The notes under the pieces are model-generated. The model did not search any database. It worked only from the letters and a program-made list of their open reading frames with translations, and was not told the origin of the DNA. 9,684 nucleotides of DNA, from contig CAAFWR010000083.1 in assembly GCA_900766745.1 (NCBI GenBank), positions 1 through 9,684 of the forward strand, given 5' to 3'. This stretch comes from Methanobacteriaceae archaeon (GTDB lineage Archaea; Methanobacteriota; Methanobacteria; Methanobacteriales; Methanobacteriaceae). Position numbers and translations under genes: made by a program. Numbering within the stretch: the first letter of the stretch is position 1; every line of letters begins with the position of its first letter. Positions 1 to 6,420 of this stretch are shown here, one piece after another.

Positions 1-188
1 ATTGCGATTGTTCCGTTTCTGAAAACATATCCGTAATCTGATAAATTCACAGTCAATATGCAATATGGATCATGAGATTCAGTCTCGATTGCAATCGCAA
101 TATTTTCTGGGCATGATATATAATTTGCCCCATAAAAATACAGGTTATCTCCTTTGTAATTGATTGGCTTTTTGTTTAACTTTAGCAT
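1..188 (-). CDS. DUF4313-like small protein (N-terminal part, gene runs off the left edge)
   Basis: This is the start of a minus-strand open frame that continues past the window edge; 62 codons are visible. I chose the ATG at 186-188 because AGAGAGGG at 195-202 then sits at normal ribosome-binding distance; the in-frame ATG at 192-194 would touch it. The visible protein begins MLKLNKKPINYKGDNLYFYG and later has a DPYCILTVNLSDYG stretch. That pattern (a short strand-rich start, then a conserved 'ATLTVNL'-like segment) recalls the DUF4313 family of small proteins common on plasmids and phages of gut bacteria. The function of that family is unknown. It has its own promoter at about 225-239 and is separated from the upstream operon by a terminator at 267-289. 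The coding call is fairly firm; the family call is from memory of the motif only. Confidence 0.65.
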   Translation of the reverse strand, partial: MLKLNKKPINYKGDNLYFYGANYISCPENIAIAIETESHDPYCILTVNLSDYGYVFRNGTIA

Positions 189-224
189 AAACATCCCTCT
201 CTTCCACTTCTTTTCTTTACATAT

Positions 225-239
225 ATAGTATACCATATA
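225..239 (-). promoter_or_regulatory. Extended -10 promoter for the DUF4313-like gene
   Basis: On the minus strand the sequence reads ATATATGGTATACTATAT. It carries an extended -10 element (TG-G-TATACT, hexamer at 227-232) and no clear -35. It is a variant of the box found at 6386-6403 and 9436-9453, and lies just after the terminator at 267-289, about 40 bases before the start codon. Confidence 0.6.
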
Positions 240-266
240 TAGCACTATATATCAAGTATTTTACTT

Positions 267-289
267 AAAAAAGCCGTCAAATGACAGCT
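267..289 (-). terminator. Rho-independent terminator of the 653-aa protein operon
   Basis: On the minus strand AGCTGTC and GACGGCT (one G-U pair) form a 7-bp stem around a 4-nt loop, followed by a run of six T. It starts on the last base of the stop codon of the 67-aa gene. Confidence 0.75.
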
Positions 290-492
290 TAACTTTTAAG
301 TTCTTTCCAGTTTAAAATCACAACATTTTCACATTTGATTTCTTTACACAAAGCTTCTTGGACTCCCTTGATACCTTTTTCTGAATTGAGTTTGTTATCA
401 CGTTGGATTATATTCGAGGCAACTCCAAATCCATTTTGCGACGAATAAAAATACACAACATAATACAGATGTTTCTTACTTTTCCAGAACAT
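289..492 (-). CDS. Small conserved-type hypothetical protein, 67 aa
   Basis: I cannot assign a function. The protein starts MFWKSKKHLYYVVYFYSS, has a QNGFG segment near residue 19-23, and ends ENVVILNWKELKS. Small phage and plasmid proteins of Clostridia with a 'YY..Y..NGFG' start and a 'NVVILNW.EL' end are, as far as I recall, common, but the family has no known role. The start ATG at 490-492 lies 12 bases after the stop codon of the 653-aa gene, with AGAGGG about 9 bases upstream as a modest ribosome binding site. It is the last gene of its operon; the terminator at 267-289 begins at its stop codon. Confidence 0.65.
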   Translation of the reverse strand: MFWKSKKHLYYVVYFYSSQNGFGVASNIIQRDNKLNSEKGIKGVQEALCKEIKCENVVILNWKELKS

Positions 493-504
493 ACCAGAAA
501 CCCT

Positions 505-2466
505 CTAGGAAAGAGCCTGAATCATTTGATGTTCGGCTCTTTGAAGATTTGTTCCTTGGATGTAGTCAAATGGAACATGATTGGCTGTACAAAGCTTACA
601 TCCTTCATAATACGTTCCATGACTCATGAAATCGAACAAGAAAAATACATGACTGGCATTTTTAATCATATCAAAAGGAACTCGTTTGCGTCCGTCAATC
701 CATCTGACGTTTGAATACTTGTCTACGATTTTTCTACATAAAGTCGTATGACCACCAAGGATGACGATTTCTCCTGCGTTACGAATCAATTCCTCATCAA
801 TAGAATCAGATGTCACTTCAGTTTTCTGCTCATTGTCTGAAATGCTGAATGCATATTCTCTTAAACGATTCAATTCCTCACGTTCTTCTGATTTTAAATC
901 GTCTTTATGAAGTTCATTCTGTGCTTTTTCGATAGCTTTATCCTGCTCATGAGTTTTGATACGAAGCTGTTTTGCTTCATCTTTGGCGTTTTTAAGCTGA
1001 CGTTTCAAAGATTCGATTTCTTCATTTAAGGATTTGTTTTGTGATTTAACAGATACAAGGTCTTTTTCTGCTTTTTCAAGTTTCTTGTTGTTTTGGGTTT
1101 GACTGGATTTCTTTTGAGAGCTTTTACCGTTTTTCTTTTTCTTGGAAAAGTCAATTTCAGGAGCATATCCAATGTATTCCATAACATTTCTAGGCATCCA
1201 GTGACGTTGAGCATTGATTGAAACTTTGATAGCAGAGAAGAATACCAGCTGAGAAACAAGAACACATTTTTCATCAAAATCCATTTTTTTCCATTCTTCA
1301 AGCTCGTACATTCCTACAATAGTTTTTCTAATATAATTAATGTAGAATGGCTGAGAAAGATAAATATGAATCATTTGAGTTGTATCTGTTACAAACCCTG
1401 AAAGACCTGTACTGACCATACATGATTCATAGACTGCAAACTGTAGTCCGACGGCTTCTGAATATCGTTCTTCCAAAAGAGCATCAACGACATCATTTAT
1501 TTCATAGCCCGCCATATCATCTTTTGTAACTTTTAAAATCGTTGAGTGTAATATAAGCTTATCACCTTCAACATCAGAAAGATTTTCAATCCACTCAATA
1601 TAGCATGAACTCATAACAGCTTGCCAAGGGGCCTGCAACACCATCAAAGCATATGTGATGGCGATAATACCTAAATCTTCTACGTTCATTTTATCGAATG
1701 TTCCATAGACAGCAAAGTACCTTTCCATTGTCCTTGAAAGTGTCTGAAGACCTCCGAGCTTTTTGTAAGAATCTACTTTTAAAAGAGCATTTAGATTGTT
1801 TTCAAGGAGTCGGATGTAATCCTTTTTCACGGAACTTGTATAGAACGCAGCTTTATCCAGTGCAGACAGCAAAGCTATAAAACTAAGCTCAGTAGGCTCA
1901 TGTCCATTGTAGCTTCCAGATTTTCTCGCTTCGTCCATAATTTCCTGCACAGAGCGTTCTTCGACCCACTCTTTTGTAGATGGATTGTTTTTTAACAGAG
2001 CCATGATTTGATCTATCTGGATTCCTGTCAAGAATAAACGATAGTAATAGGTCTGATAACGTAATGAATATGTTTCTGTTGCTTCTTCTTTGTCCTTGTC
2101 TGTATCAAGGAACAGGTCAAGCGTACTTGTATTTCTTGAAAATAAATAGCGAGTATAAAGAATCTGATGAATATCGCTTCTTGGACGTTTTTTGAGAAAT
2201 TCAAAGAAATTGTTATATACAGCTATAAGTTTTGTATATTTTTCAAGCTTTTTATCATCTGAATCAGGTTGTATGGATATCCATTCATTGTATACTTTCC
2301 TATCTTGTGCTGAAATTCGTTTTGGGATTCGTCCAACATCTTCCATATTATCTATCAGATTTTTCTTTTCAGTCATGATAGATGCCAAAGGTGATGGTGA
2401 TTGAGAAGCGCTTGAATTGAAAATGTTTGAGTCTAGTTTTGTGAAAATGTTTGGTTTTGCTTGCAT
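505..2466 (-). CDS. 653-aa protein: helical N-terminal region, coiled coil, DUF2325-like C-terminal domain
   Basis: This is a cytosolic-looking protein with three parts. Residues 1-435 are mostly helical and I do not recognise them. Residues 440-460 are a Lys/Ser/Gln-rich linker (KKKKNGKSSQKKSS), followed by a coiled coil at about 460-540. Residues 565-650 form a small domain beginning EIVILGGHTTLCRKI and containing FDFMSHGTYYEGCK near 612-623 and VPFDYIQGTN near 631-640. The GGH start, the central SH and the late 'VPF.Y..' strand fit the DUF2325 family, whose biochemical role is unsettled. The start at 2464-2466 has AGAAAGGAG seven bases upstream, placed in the 14-base gap after the small membrane protein gene, so the two genes are translated from one mRNA. 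No guide-RNA cassette follows this gene, unlike the other three large genes or gene pairs here. Confidence 0.88.
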   Translation of the reverse strand: MQAKPNIFTKLDSNIFNSSASQSPSPLASIMTEKKNLIDNMEDVGRIPKRISAQDRKVYNEWISIQPDSDDKKLEKYTKLIAVYNNFFEFLKKRPRSDIHQILYTRYLFSRNTSTLDLFLDTDKDKEEATETYSLRYQTYYYRLFLTGIQIDQIMALLKNNPSTKEWVEERSVQEIMDEARKSGSYNGHEPTELSFIALLSALDKAAFYTSSVKKDYIRLLENNLNALLKVDSYKKLGGLQTLSRTMERYFAVYGTFDKMNVEDLGIIAITYALMVLQAPWQAVMSSCYIEWIENLSDVEGDKLILHSTILKVTKDDMAGYEINDVVDALLEERYSEAVGLQFAVYESCMVSTGLSGFVTDTTQMIHIYLSQPFYINYIRKTIVGMYELEEWKKMDFDEKCVLVSQLVFFSAIKVSINAQRHWMPRNVMEYIGYAPEIDFSKKKKNGKSSQKKSSQTQNNKKLEKAEKDLVSVKSQNKSLNEEIESLKRQLKNAKDEAKQLRIKTHEQDKAIEKAQNELHKDDLKSEEREELNRLREYAFSISDNEQKTEVTSDSIDEELIRNAGEIVILGGHTTLCRKIVDKYSNVRWIDGRKRVPFDMIKNASHVFFLFDFMSHGTYYEGCKLCTANHVPFDYIQGTNLQRAEHQMIQALS

Positions 2467-2480
2467 AAAAATTCTCCTTT

Positions 2481-2753
2481 CTATTTTTTGTCTAATTCGT
2501 CGAACATATTATTGAAATACTCAGCAAACAGCTGTAGATCTTCATCTGTCATACTAGGGTCTTCATTTCCGAAAGGAGTGATTTTACCCGTCAATTGCTG
2601 TTCAAGATGCTGACGTTTCCTTTCCAAATCGAAAATAGCCATCAGGTACTCATCTGATTGTTGTTTTGATTTTTTTAGTGAATGAACCAAAAACAAACAG
2701 AATATAGTGATAAGGACTACAAGACCTTGGTACATGGAAATCATTGAATTCAT
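2481..2753 (-). CDS. Small single-pass membrane protein, 90 aa
   Basis: Residues 7-24 (GLVVLITIFCLFLVHSLK region) form one strongly hydrophobic segment followed by positive residues, so the protein is probably anchored in the membrane with the rest in the cytoplasm. Residues 30-55 are charged and helical (DLERKRQHLEQQL), and the end is acidic (MTDEDLQLFAEYFNNMFDEL). There is no signal-peptidase site. AGAAGG eight bases upstream supports the start at 2751-2753. It is the first gene after a promoter at about 2783-2797 and lies 14 bases ahead of the 653-aa gene, so the two may act together. No family recognised. Confidence 0.75.
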   Translation of the reverse strand: MNSMISMYQGLVVLITIFCLFLVHSLKKSKQQSDEYLMAIFDLERKRQHLEQQLTGKITPFGNEDPSMTDEDLQLFAEYFNNMFDELDKK

Positions 2754-2782
2754 AAAAATTGCCTTCTTTCTTCTTTACATAG

Positions 2783-2797
2783 TATGTATCATATATC
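2783..2797 (-). promoter_or_regulatory. Probable promoter of the small membrane protein operon
   Basis: On the minus strand it reads GATATATGATACATA, a diverged copy of the GATATATGGTATAATATA box seen at 6386-6403 and 9436-9453. It lies about 30 bases before the start codon and downstream of the terminator at 2908-2933. The -10 is weaker than in the other copies, and the upstream GTGACG motif is absent. Between 2798 and 2907 I see nothing else. Confidence 0.45.
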
Positions 2798-2907
2798 TCT
2801 CTTACAAACATATTATAGCGCAGTTACAGTGTGGTTGCAACATATATCACTCTTTATTTTTATGCTTTTGCAAGTGTGATACAACGACATTGAACCATGA
2901 CAAGATT

Positions 2908-2933
2908 AAAAAAAAGCCATCCGATTGGACGGC
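2908..2933 (-). terminator. Rho-independent terminator at the end of tracr-like RNA 1
   Basis: On the minus strand GCCGTCC-AATC-GGATGGC forms a 7-bp stem, followed by eight T. It lies 4 bases beyond the conserved end of the tracr-like RNA at 2938. The RNA therefore appears to be transcribed on the minus strand and to end here. Confidence 0.85.
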
Positions 2934-2937
2934 ATAT

Positions 2938-3125
2938 CTAGAAAAGACTTAAGCAGGTGCAAGACTCCTGCATCTTCTCTAGGCTGAAATTTGTTTTCTC
3001 CCTCTTATTCAGCTAAAGAGGGCTCGGCGTCAAAGCAGAGGGACAACCGATGTCTTTTGTTTACGGTCTGATGCAGTCTTGCAACCTGCATACTGCCTTT
3101 TTCTATTCCTATGTAAAATTTTAAC
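2938..3125 (-). ncRNA. tracrRNA-like structured RNA, copy 1 (behind the helicase gene)
   Basis: One of four conserved copies, read on the minus strand. It begins with an anti-repeat at 3101-3118 that pairs with the adjacent repeat: GTTCTA pairs with TAGAA, then an AA/AA internal loop, then CC, a short mismatch and GTAAAA with TTTTAC. Next comes AAAAAGGC, as in Cas9 tracrRNAs just after the anti-repeat, then a 6-bp hairpin (3086-3091 with 3071-3076). A stem CCGA/TCGG (3047-3050, 3024-3027) replaces the ACTGA/TCAGT stem of the other copies, a compensatory change. A hairpin at 3000-3022 and a 10-bp terminal stem (2973-2982 with 2938-2947) follow, then the terminator. Compared with copies 2 and 3 it has about 8 extra bases between repeat and anti-repeat. 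At about 180 nt it is long for a Cas9 tracrRNA. The effector family is inferred, not seen. Confidence 0.75.
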
Positions 3126-3285
3126 GGTACGAATCGTACGAACTTTTACAAGGGTTTAGAACAATGTTCCAGCTACATAAGTTACTGTGTAGGTACGAAT
3201 CGTACGAACTTTTACAAGGGTTTAGAACGAATAAAATCATGTAAGATACACAAATCCTGTACGAATCGTACGCAATGATTTAGTT
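3126..3285 (-). CRISPR. Mini-CRISPR array 1 (two repeats, one decayed repeat, two spacers) behind the helicase gene
   Basis: Two identical 37-bp repeats lie at 3126-3162 and 3192-3228 (66-bp period). On the minus strand they begin GTTCTAAACCC and end in the palindromic GTACGATTCGTAC. A decayed third copy starts at about 3258. Spacer S1 is 3163-3191 and spacer S2 is 3229-3258. On the minus strand the order is helicase stop codon (3311-3313), decayed repeat, S2, repeat, S1, repeat, anti-repeat, tracr-like RNA. S2 matches a segment of the helicase gene itself at 25 of 30 positions (see 3838-3867). S1 has no clear match in the window. There is no leader and no adaptation gene nearby. The array is probably transcribed as the 3' end of the helicase mRNA. 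Confidence 0.85.
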
Positions 3286-3310
3286 AATTTATTAACTATT
3301 TTAGCCAATT

Positions 3311-5218
3311 CTAATAACACCATTCAACCTTACTGTTATCTACAAAATGCGAAACAGAGCTTTTCATCACCCTGCCGTACCTTTCAATATATTCGGGCTT
3401 CATAATAAATAATTTGTTCCGAGGCCTTGTTGATGCAACATAAAAACATCTAAGTTCTTCTTCGTCTTCGGGGGAACCAGCGTCATCTTCATTTGTTGAC
3501 GGGAATAAGCCGTCTACGCAGTCCATGATAAAGACCGTATCAAATTCCAGTCCTTTCGCTGAATGAATCGTAGAAAGAATCACAGCTGTATCCGTGTCAT
3601 CAACCATAACAGGATTGTCGATTGTACTGTCCAGAAAATCCTGAATACTCTTGCTTTTCTCGACAAGTTTCGTTAAAGAACCTAAATTCTTTTGTTGTCC
3701 TTTGATTCTTCCAAGATCGATTTCACGGTTTTCCTCGTTACTGTATTTCGCTTTCCGGATTCTCTCCTTTTGAAAATCACAGTAAAATTCGATTAAGAAT
3801 CCGATGTTTGTCGGCGTTAGTTCAAAGAACATCTTCTGGATGAAATCATGTAAAATACATAAATCTTTATAAAACGCTCTTTTCTTATACTTGTCATTCA
3901 GCATACCTTTTACTCCAAGAATCTTGCAGTCTGCTGCGATTCTACGAGCATTTGTTTCACCAATCAATGGCACCTGCTGAAGACATCTGAACCAAGCAAT
4001 TTCGTCATTTGGATTTACGTAAATTCTAAAGAAAGACAGGATATCTTTCACATATTCCAATTCAAAGAACTTCTTGCCACCATACTTAACATATGGAATC
4101 TTTTCCTGATTCAGAATACCTTCCAGAATATTTGAAGAACGACTGCTTCTGAAAAGGACGCAAATATCATTTGGCTTTACACCTTTGCTCAATTGTTCTT
4201 GAATTTTGATTTTGATGAATCGAGCTTCTTCTGTCGTATCATAGGAACGAACAACCTGTGGCATAACACCGTCGCCTCTGACAGACAAAAGATTGTGAGG
4301 AGGCGTTTGAAAAGCCTTCTTTGTTACTTCATTTGAAAACTCAATAATCGGAGTCGTGCTTCTGTAATTTCGCTTCAGATAAATTTCCTTGCAGTTCTCG
4401 AAATGATTAGGAAAATCCTGAATATTCTTGATTTCGGCACCTCTGAAACCGTACAGACTCTGAACAGCATCTCCTACGATTGCGATGTTATCGTGGTATT
4501 TCTGGAAACTGAACAGAAGTTTTTCCTGTAATGCGTTGCTGTCCTGATATTCGTCGACCATAATATAATGGTATTGACTAGCAAGTTTTTGGACGACATT
4601 TGGATATTCATTAAATAATCGCAAAGTCTCCACAAGCAAGTCATCATAATTTAATGTATTGTTTTCTTTTCGGTAGGCATTGAAAGAATCAATCAGTGAC
4701 ATGATTTTATATGAAAATTCACGGTATTTTGGATAATCTTCGTTAATGATTCGACTGATACTTTTTTGTGTATTTATTGACGCACTCAGAACGGACGCTA
4801 TTGTGGATGATTTTGGGAACCCTTTTGGATATTTATAATCCTTATCGGCTGAACGAATCATCTTTATGATTTCGGCATCATCACCAGGTGCCAGAATTGT
4901 AAAATTCTTAATACCAAGGAGTGCTCCGTATCTTCTAAGTGTTTCAACACAAAACGAATGGAATGTACAGGCTGTTACTCTATTCCCTTCAGGGACAAGT
5001 TTACAGATACGTTCTTTCATTTCATCGGCAGCTTTATTTGTAAAGGTTAATAACAGGATGTTTTCTGGAAGTATCCCGTTTTCAATCATATACATCGTTC
5101 GATATGTTAATGTTCTTGTTTTCCCACTGCCTGCACCCGCCAGAATACGAAGTGGACCATGTATAGTTGTAGCTGCTTCGTATTGCTCTGGATTTAGTTC
5201 GTTTTTGTAGTCAACCAT
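3311..5218 (-). CDS. UvrD/PcrA-like superfamily 1A DNA helicase, 635 aa
   Basis: An ATP-driven 3'-5' DNA helicase of the UvrD/PcrA/Rep class, expected to act in replication or repair of the element. All motifs are visible: Q motif LNPEQYEA (8-15), Walker A AGAGSGKT (27-34), TFTNKAADEM (58-67), TFHSFC (85-90), Walker B DEYQD (222-226), motif III GDAVQSLYGFRG (249-260), motif IV KRNYRS (282-287), motif V STIHSAKGLEFD (549-560) and motif VI YVASTRPR (593-600) with the arginine finger. At 635 aa it is about 100 residues shorter than chromosomal PcrA and lacks the long C-terminal tail, so it is probably an element-borne version. AGAAAGGAG five bases before the ATG supports the start. The upstream cassette (tracr-like RNA 2) has no terminator, so this gene may be read through from the 229-aa gene. 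Its own mini-array starts right after its stop codon, and spacer S2 targets an allele of this gene. Confidence 0.96.
   Translation of the reverse strand: MVDYKNELNPEQYEAATTIHGPLRILAGAGSGKTRTLTYRTMYMIENGILPENILLLTFTNKAADEMKERICKLVPEGNRVTACTFHSFCVETLRRYGALLGIKNFTILAPGDDAEIIKMIRSADKDYKYPKGFPKSSTIASVLSASINTQKSISRIINEDYPKYREFSYKIMSLIDSFNAYRKENNTLNYDDLLVETLRLFNEYPNVVQKLASQYHYIMVDEYQDSNALQEKLLFSFQKYHDNIAIVGDAVQSLYGFRGAEIKNIQDFPNHFENCKEIYLKRNYRSTTPIIEFSNEVTKKAFQTPPHNLLSVRGDGVMPQVVRSYDTTEEARFIKIKIQEQLSKGVKPNDICVLFRSSRSSNILEGILNQEKIPYVKYGGKKFFELEYVKDILSFFRIYVNPNDEIAWFRCLQQVPLIGETNARRIAADCKILGVKGMLNDKYKKRAFYKDLCILHDFIQKMFFELTPTNIGFLIEFYCDFQKERIRKAKYSNEENREIDLGRIKGQQKNLGSLTKLVEKSKSIQDFLDSTIDNPVMVDDTDTAVILSTIHSAKGLEFDTVFIMDCVDGLFPSTNEDDAGSPEDEEELRCFYVASTRPRNKLFIMKPEYIERYGRVMKSSVSHFVDNSKVEWCY
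3838..3867 (-). other. Protospacer-like segment inside the helicase gene (matches spacer 3229-3258)
   Basis: This stretch encodes helicase residues K451 to I459/I460 (KDLCILHDFI). It equals spacer S2 of array 1 at 25 of 30 bases. The five differences (at 3839, 3842, 3854, 3860 and 3866) all fall on third codon positions and all keep the amino acid (ATC/ATT, TTC/TTT, ATT/ATC, TTA/TTG, AAA/AAG). Two of them lie within the five bases at the end where a Cas9-type PAM would sit, which should protect this copy. Confidence 0.85.
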
Positions 5219-5286
5219 AATGACTCCTTTCTAAAATGACGTCTCTGGCTTTAAATGCCTGTCGAATCTTTTTTTTATTGAATAAT

Positions 5287-5466
5287 CTAGAAAAGACTTA
5301 TGCATGTGCAAGATTCCTGCATCTTCTCTAGGCTGGAACTTGTTTTCTCCCTCTTATCCAGCATAAGAGCTCTCAGTACCAAAGCAGAGGGGCAACTGAT
5401 GTCTTTTGTTTACGGTCGGATGCAGTCTTGCCACCTGCATACTGCCTTTTTCTATTCCATTGCAAA
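5287..5466 (-). ncRNA. tracrRNA-like structured RNA, copy 2 (behind the 229-aa gene)
   Basis: Same architecture as the other copies, on the minus strand. The anti-repeat at 5450-5465 (TTGCAATGGAATAGAA) pairs with the adjacent repeat start GTTCTAAACCATTGCAA, leaving only an AA/AA internal loop. AAAAAGGC, the ATGCAG/CTGCAT hairpin, the ACTGA/TCAGT stem, a CTCTTAT/ATAAGAG hairpin and the 10-bp CTAGAGAAGA/TCTTTTCTAG terminal stem follow. Unlike copies 1 and 4 no T-tailed hairpin follows; the sequence runs about 70 bases to the helicase start codon without a clear promoter, so read-through into the helicase gene is likely. The 5219-5286 stretch holds only that leader and the ribosome binding site. 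Confidence 0.75.
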
Positions 5467-5665
5467 GGTACGAATCATACTAGAAATTGCAATGGTTTAG
5501 AACGATAAAGACTATCTGGAAGCTCGCAAAACGTACGAATCATACTAGAAATTGCAATGGTTTAGAACCTTTCACGGGGTCTTAGGAATCTCCCTAAGTC
5601 TGAATCGTACTAAGCTTTACAATGATTTAGAACACGTTGTTCGAAAATGTACTAAGCTTTGCAAA
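5467..5665 (-). CRISPR. Mini-CRISPR array 2 (three repeats, one decayed remnant, two full spacers) behind the 229-aa gene
   Basis: Repeats lie at 5467-5503, 5532-5568 and 5597-5633 (65-bp period); the third is diverged. A remnant at about 5639-5665 is only 42 bases on, so most of a spacer has been lost, and it reaches to within five bases of the stop codon (5670-5672). On the minus strand intact repeats start GTTCTAAACCATTGCAA, differing from array 1 where their anti-repeat also differs. Spacers are 5504-5531 and 5569-5596. The first weakly matches the neighbouring 229-aa gene (see 5951-5978). The second has no match that I can find and contains a self-complementary stretch (CTTAGG ... CCTAAG). 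Confidence 0.82.
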
Positions 5666-5669
5666 AAAA

Positions 5670-6359
5670 TCAAATATGACAGTCTACAAAAGTCGCAACA
5701 TAATCCTTATATTTCGATACAAGAGCTTCGTAATTTTCATCCCATTCACGTTCTTCTTCAGGCGTTGCTGAACAATATGCAAACCATCCCATTTTCCCTT
5801 TTTCAATCCATTTTCCATCAGGGGTGACAATGGCGTGTGTTGAGAATTGTGATTGCGATCTTGCATATGTTTCCGCATCTTTGTATCGTAACAAAAAGTA
5901 TTTAGCGTTAAAGAAAGAGTCTTTATCTGCTGTTGCGGTTTCCTCCCAGTATTTAAGTGCGTCCTCATAGTCTTTTTGATTGATTCCAAAATCAATTTCA
6001 GAAACAGGACATTCAACGGCTGATGAACCGTCTTTTAATGGAATTGGATGCTTCCCCCATCGTCCGCCGACACTGTACCAATTCCATTTGGATTGTGGAT
6101 TGTATGTTGACCAGATGTTTCCCTCTTCGTCAATTATTCCGCCAAAATATGATCTTAAACAATCTGTCTCGGACATTGCTTTGTATTTTTCCTGAACATC
6201 AGGCTTAAGTTTGGCAAGAGTCTGTTCCATTTCTTCAACAGCTTTTTCATGTGGTATGTAAAGGTATGGTTTAACTTCCAAATTCTCGTCAAAAGAAGCT
6301 AAAAGATCTTCAAAAGAATCATCTTTTGCATGCAAAACTAAAACACTAAAGTGTGACAT
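5670..6359 (-). CDS. Phage/plasmid-type 'MSHFSVLV' family protein, 229 aa
   Basis: It begins MSHFSVLVLHAKDD and contains LLASFDENLEVKPY (residues about 19-32), EEGNIWSTYNPQSKWNWYSVGGRW in the middle, and many aromatic and acidic residues. Proteins with an MSHF-V-V start, a 'PFDEN' segment and a 'YNP.SKWDWY.IGGRW' core are frequent on phages and plasmids of Bacillota; I know no established function for them. It looks soluble, with no signal peptide or membrane segment. The start is supported by GAGGA about eight bases upstream and by a strong extended -10 promoter at 6386-6403. Mini-array 2 follows immediately after the stop codon, then tracr-like RNA 2 and the helicase gene, so the 229-aa gene probably heads a four-part transcript that ends at 2908. 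Confidence 0.9.
   Translation of the reverse strand: MSHFSVLVLHAKDDSFEDLLASFDENLEVKPYLYIPHEKAVEEMEQTLAKLKPDVQEKYKAMSETDCLRSYFGGIIDEEGNIWSTYNPQSKWNWYSVGGRWGKHPIPLKDGSSAVECPVSEIDFGINQKDYEDALKYWEETATADKDSFFNAKYFLLRYKDAETYARSQSQFSTHAIVTPDGKWIEKGKMGWFAYCSATPEEEREWDENYEALVSKYKDYVATFVDCHI
5951..5978 (+). other. Possible diverged protospacer in the 229-aa gene (weak match to spacer 5504-5531)
   Basis: The gene here encodes QKDYEDALK. Spacer 5504-5531, read on the plus strand, encodes DKDYLEARK. About 19 of 27 bases agree, including nine in a row (AAAGACTAT), and the match is in frame. Unlike the other two matches, the guide would be antisense to the mRNA. This could be chance. Confidence 0.4.
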
Positions 6360-6385
6360 AATAAAGTCCTCATTGCTTCTATATT

Positions 6386-6403
6386 TATATTATACCATAT
6401 ATC
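6386..6403 (-). promoter_or_regulatory. Extended -10 promoter of the 229-aa gene
   Basis: On the minus strand GATATATGGTATAATATA carries TG-G-TATAAT (hexamer 6389-6394). The 18 bases are identical to 9436-9453. No -35 hexamer is visible at 17-bp spacing, so the extended -10 or an activator must suffice. Confidence 0.75.
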
Positions 6404-6420
6404 ACTTTTAATCTCTTGCA

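Noticed and set aside
3163..3191. Spacer S1 of array 1 encodes TYVAGT, resembling helicase motif VI (FYVASTRPR).
   Set aside because: The next codon would be Phe or Leu instead of the essential arginine, and only about half the bases agree with the gene. Probably chance.
3126..3272. Palindromic GTACGAATCGTAC repeats as replication iterons or a partition site.
   Set aside because: The 65-66 bp period, 28-30 nt unique spacers, decayed end repeat and matching anti-repeats fit CRISPR better, and the palindrome is lost in arrays 2 and 3.
2938..3285. Plus-strand reading of the cassettes as a type V (Cas12f-like) tracrRNA followed by an array.
   Set aside because: A few G-U pairs fit only the plus strand, but terminators in two copies, the conserved G-U in the terminal stem of all four copies, the Cas9-like anti-repeat plus AAGGC order, and co-direction with genes favour the minus strand. 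Not fully excluded.
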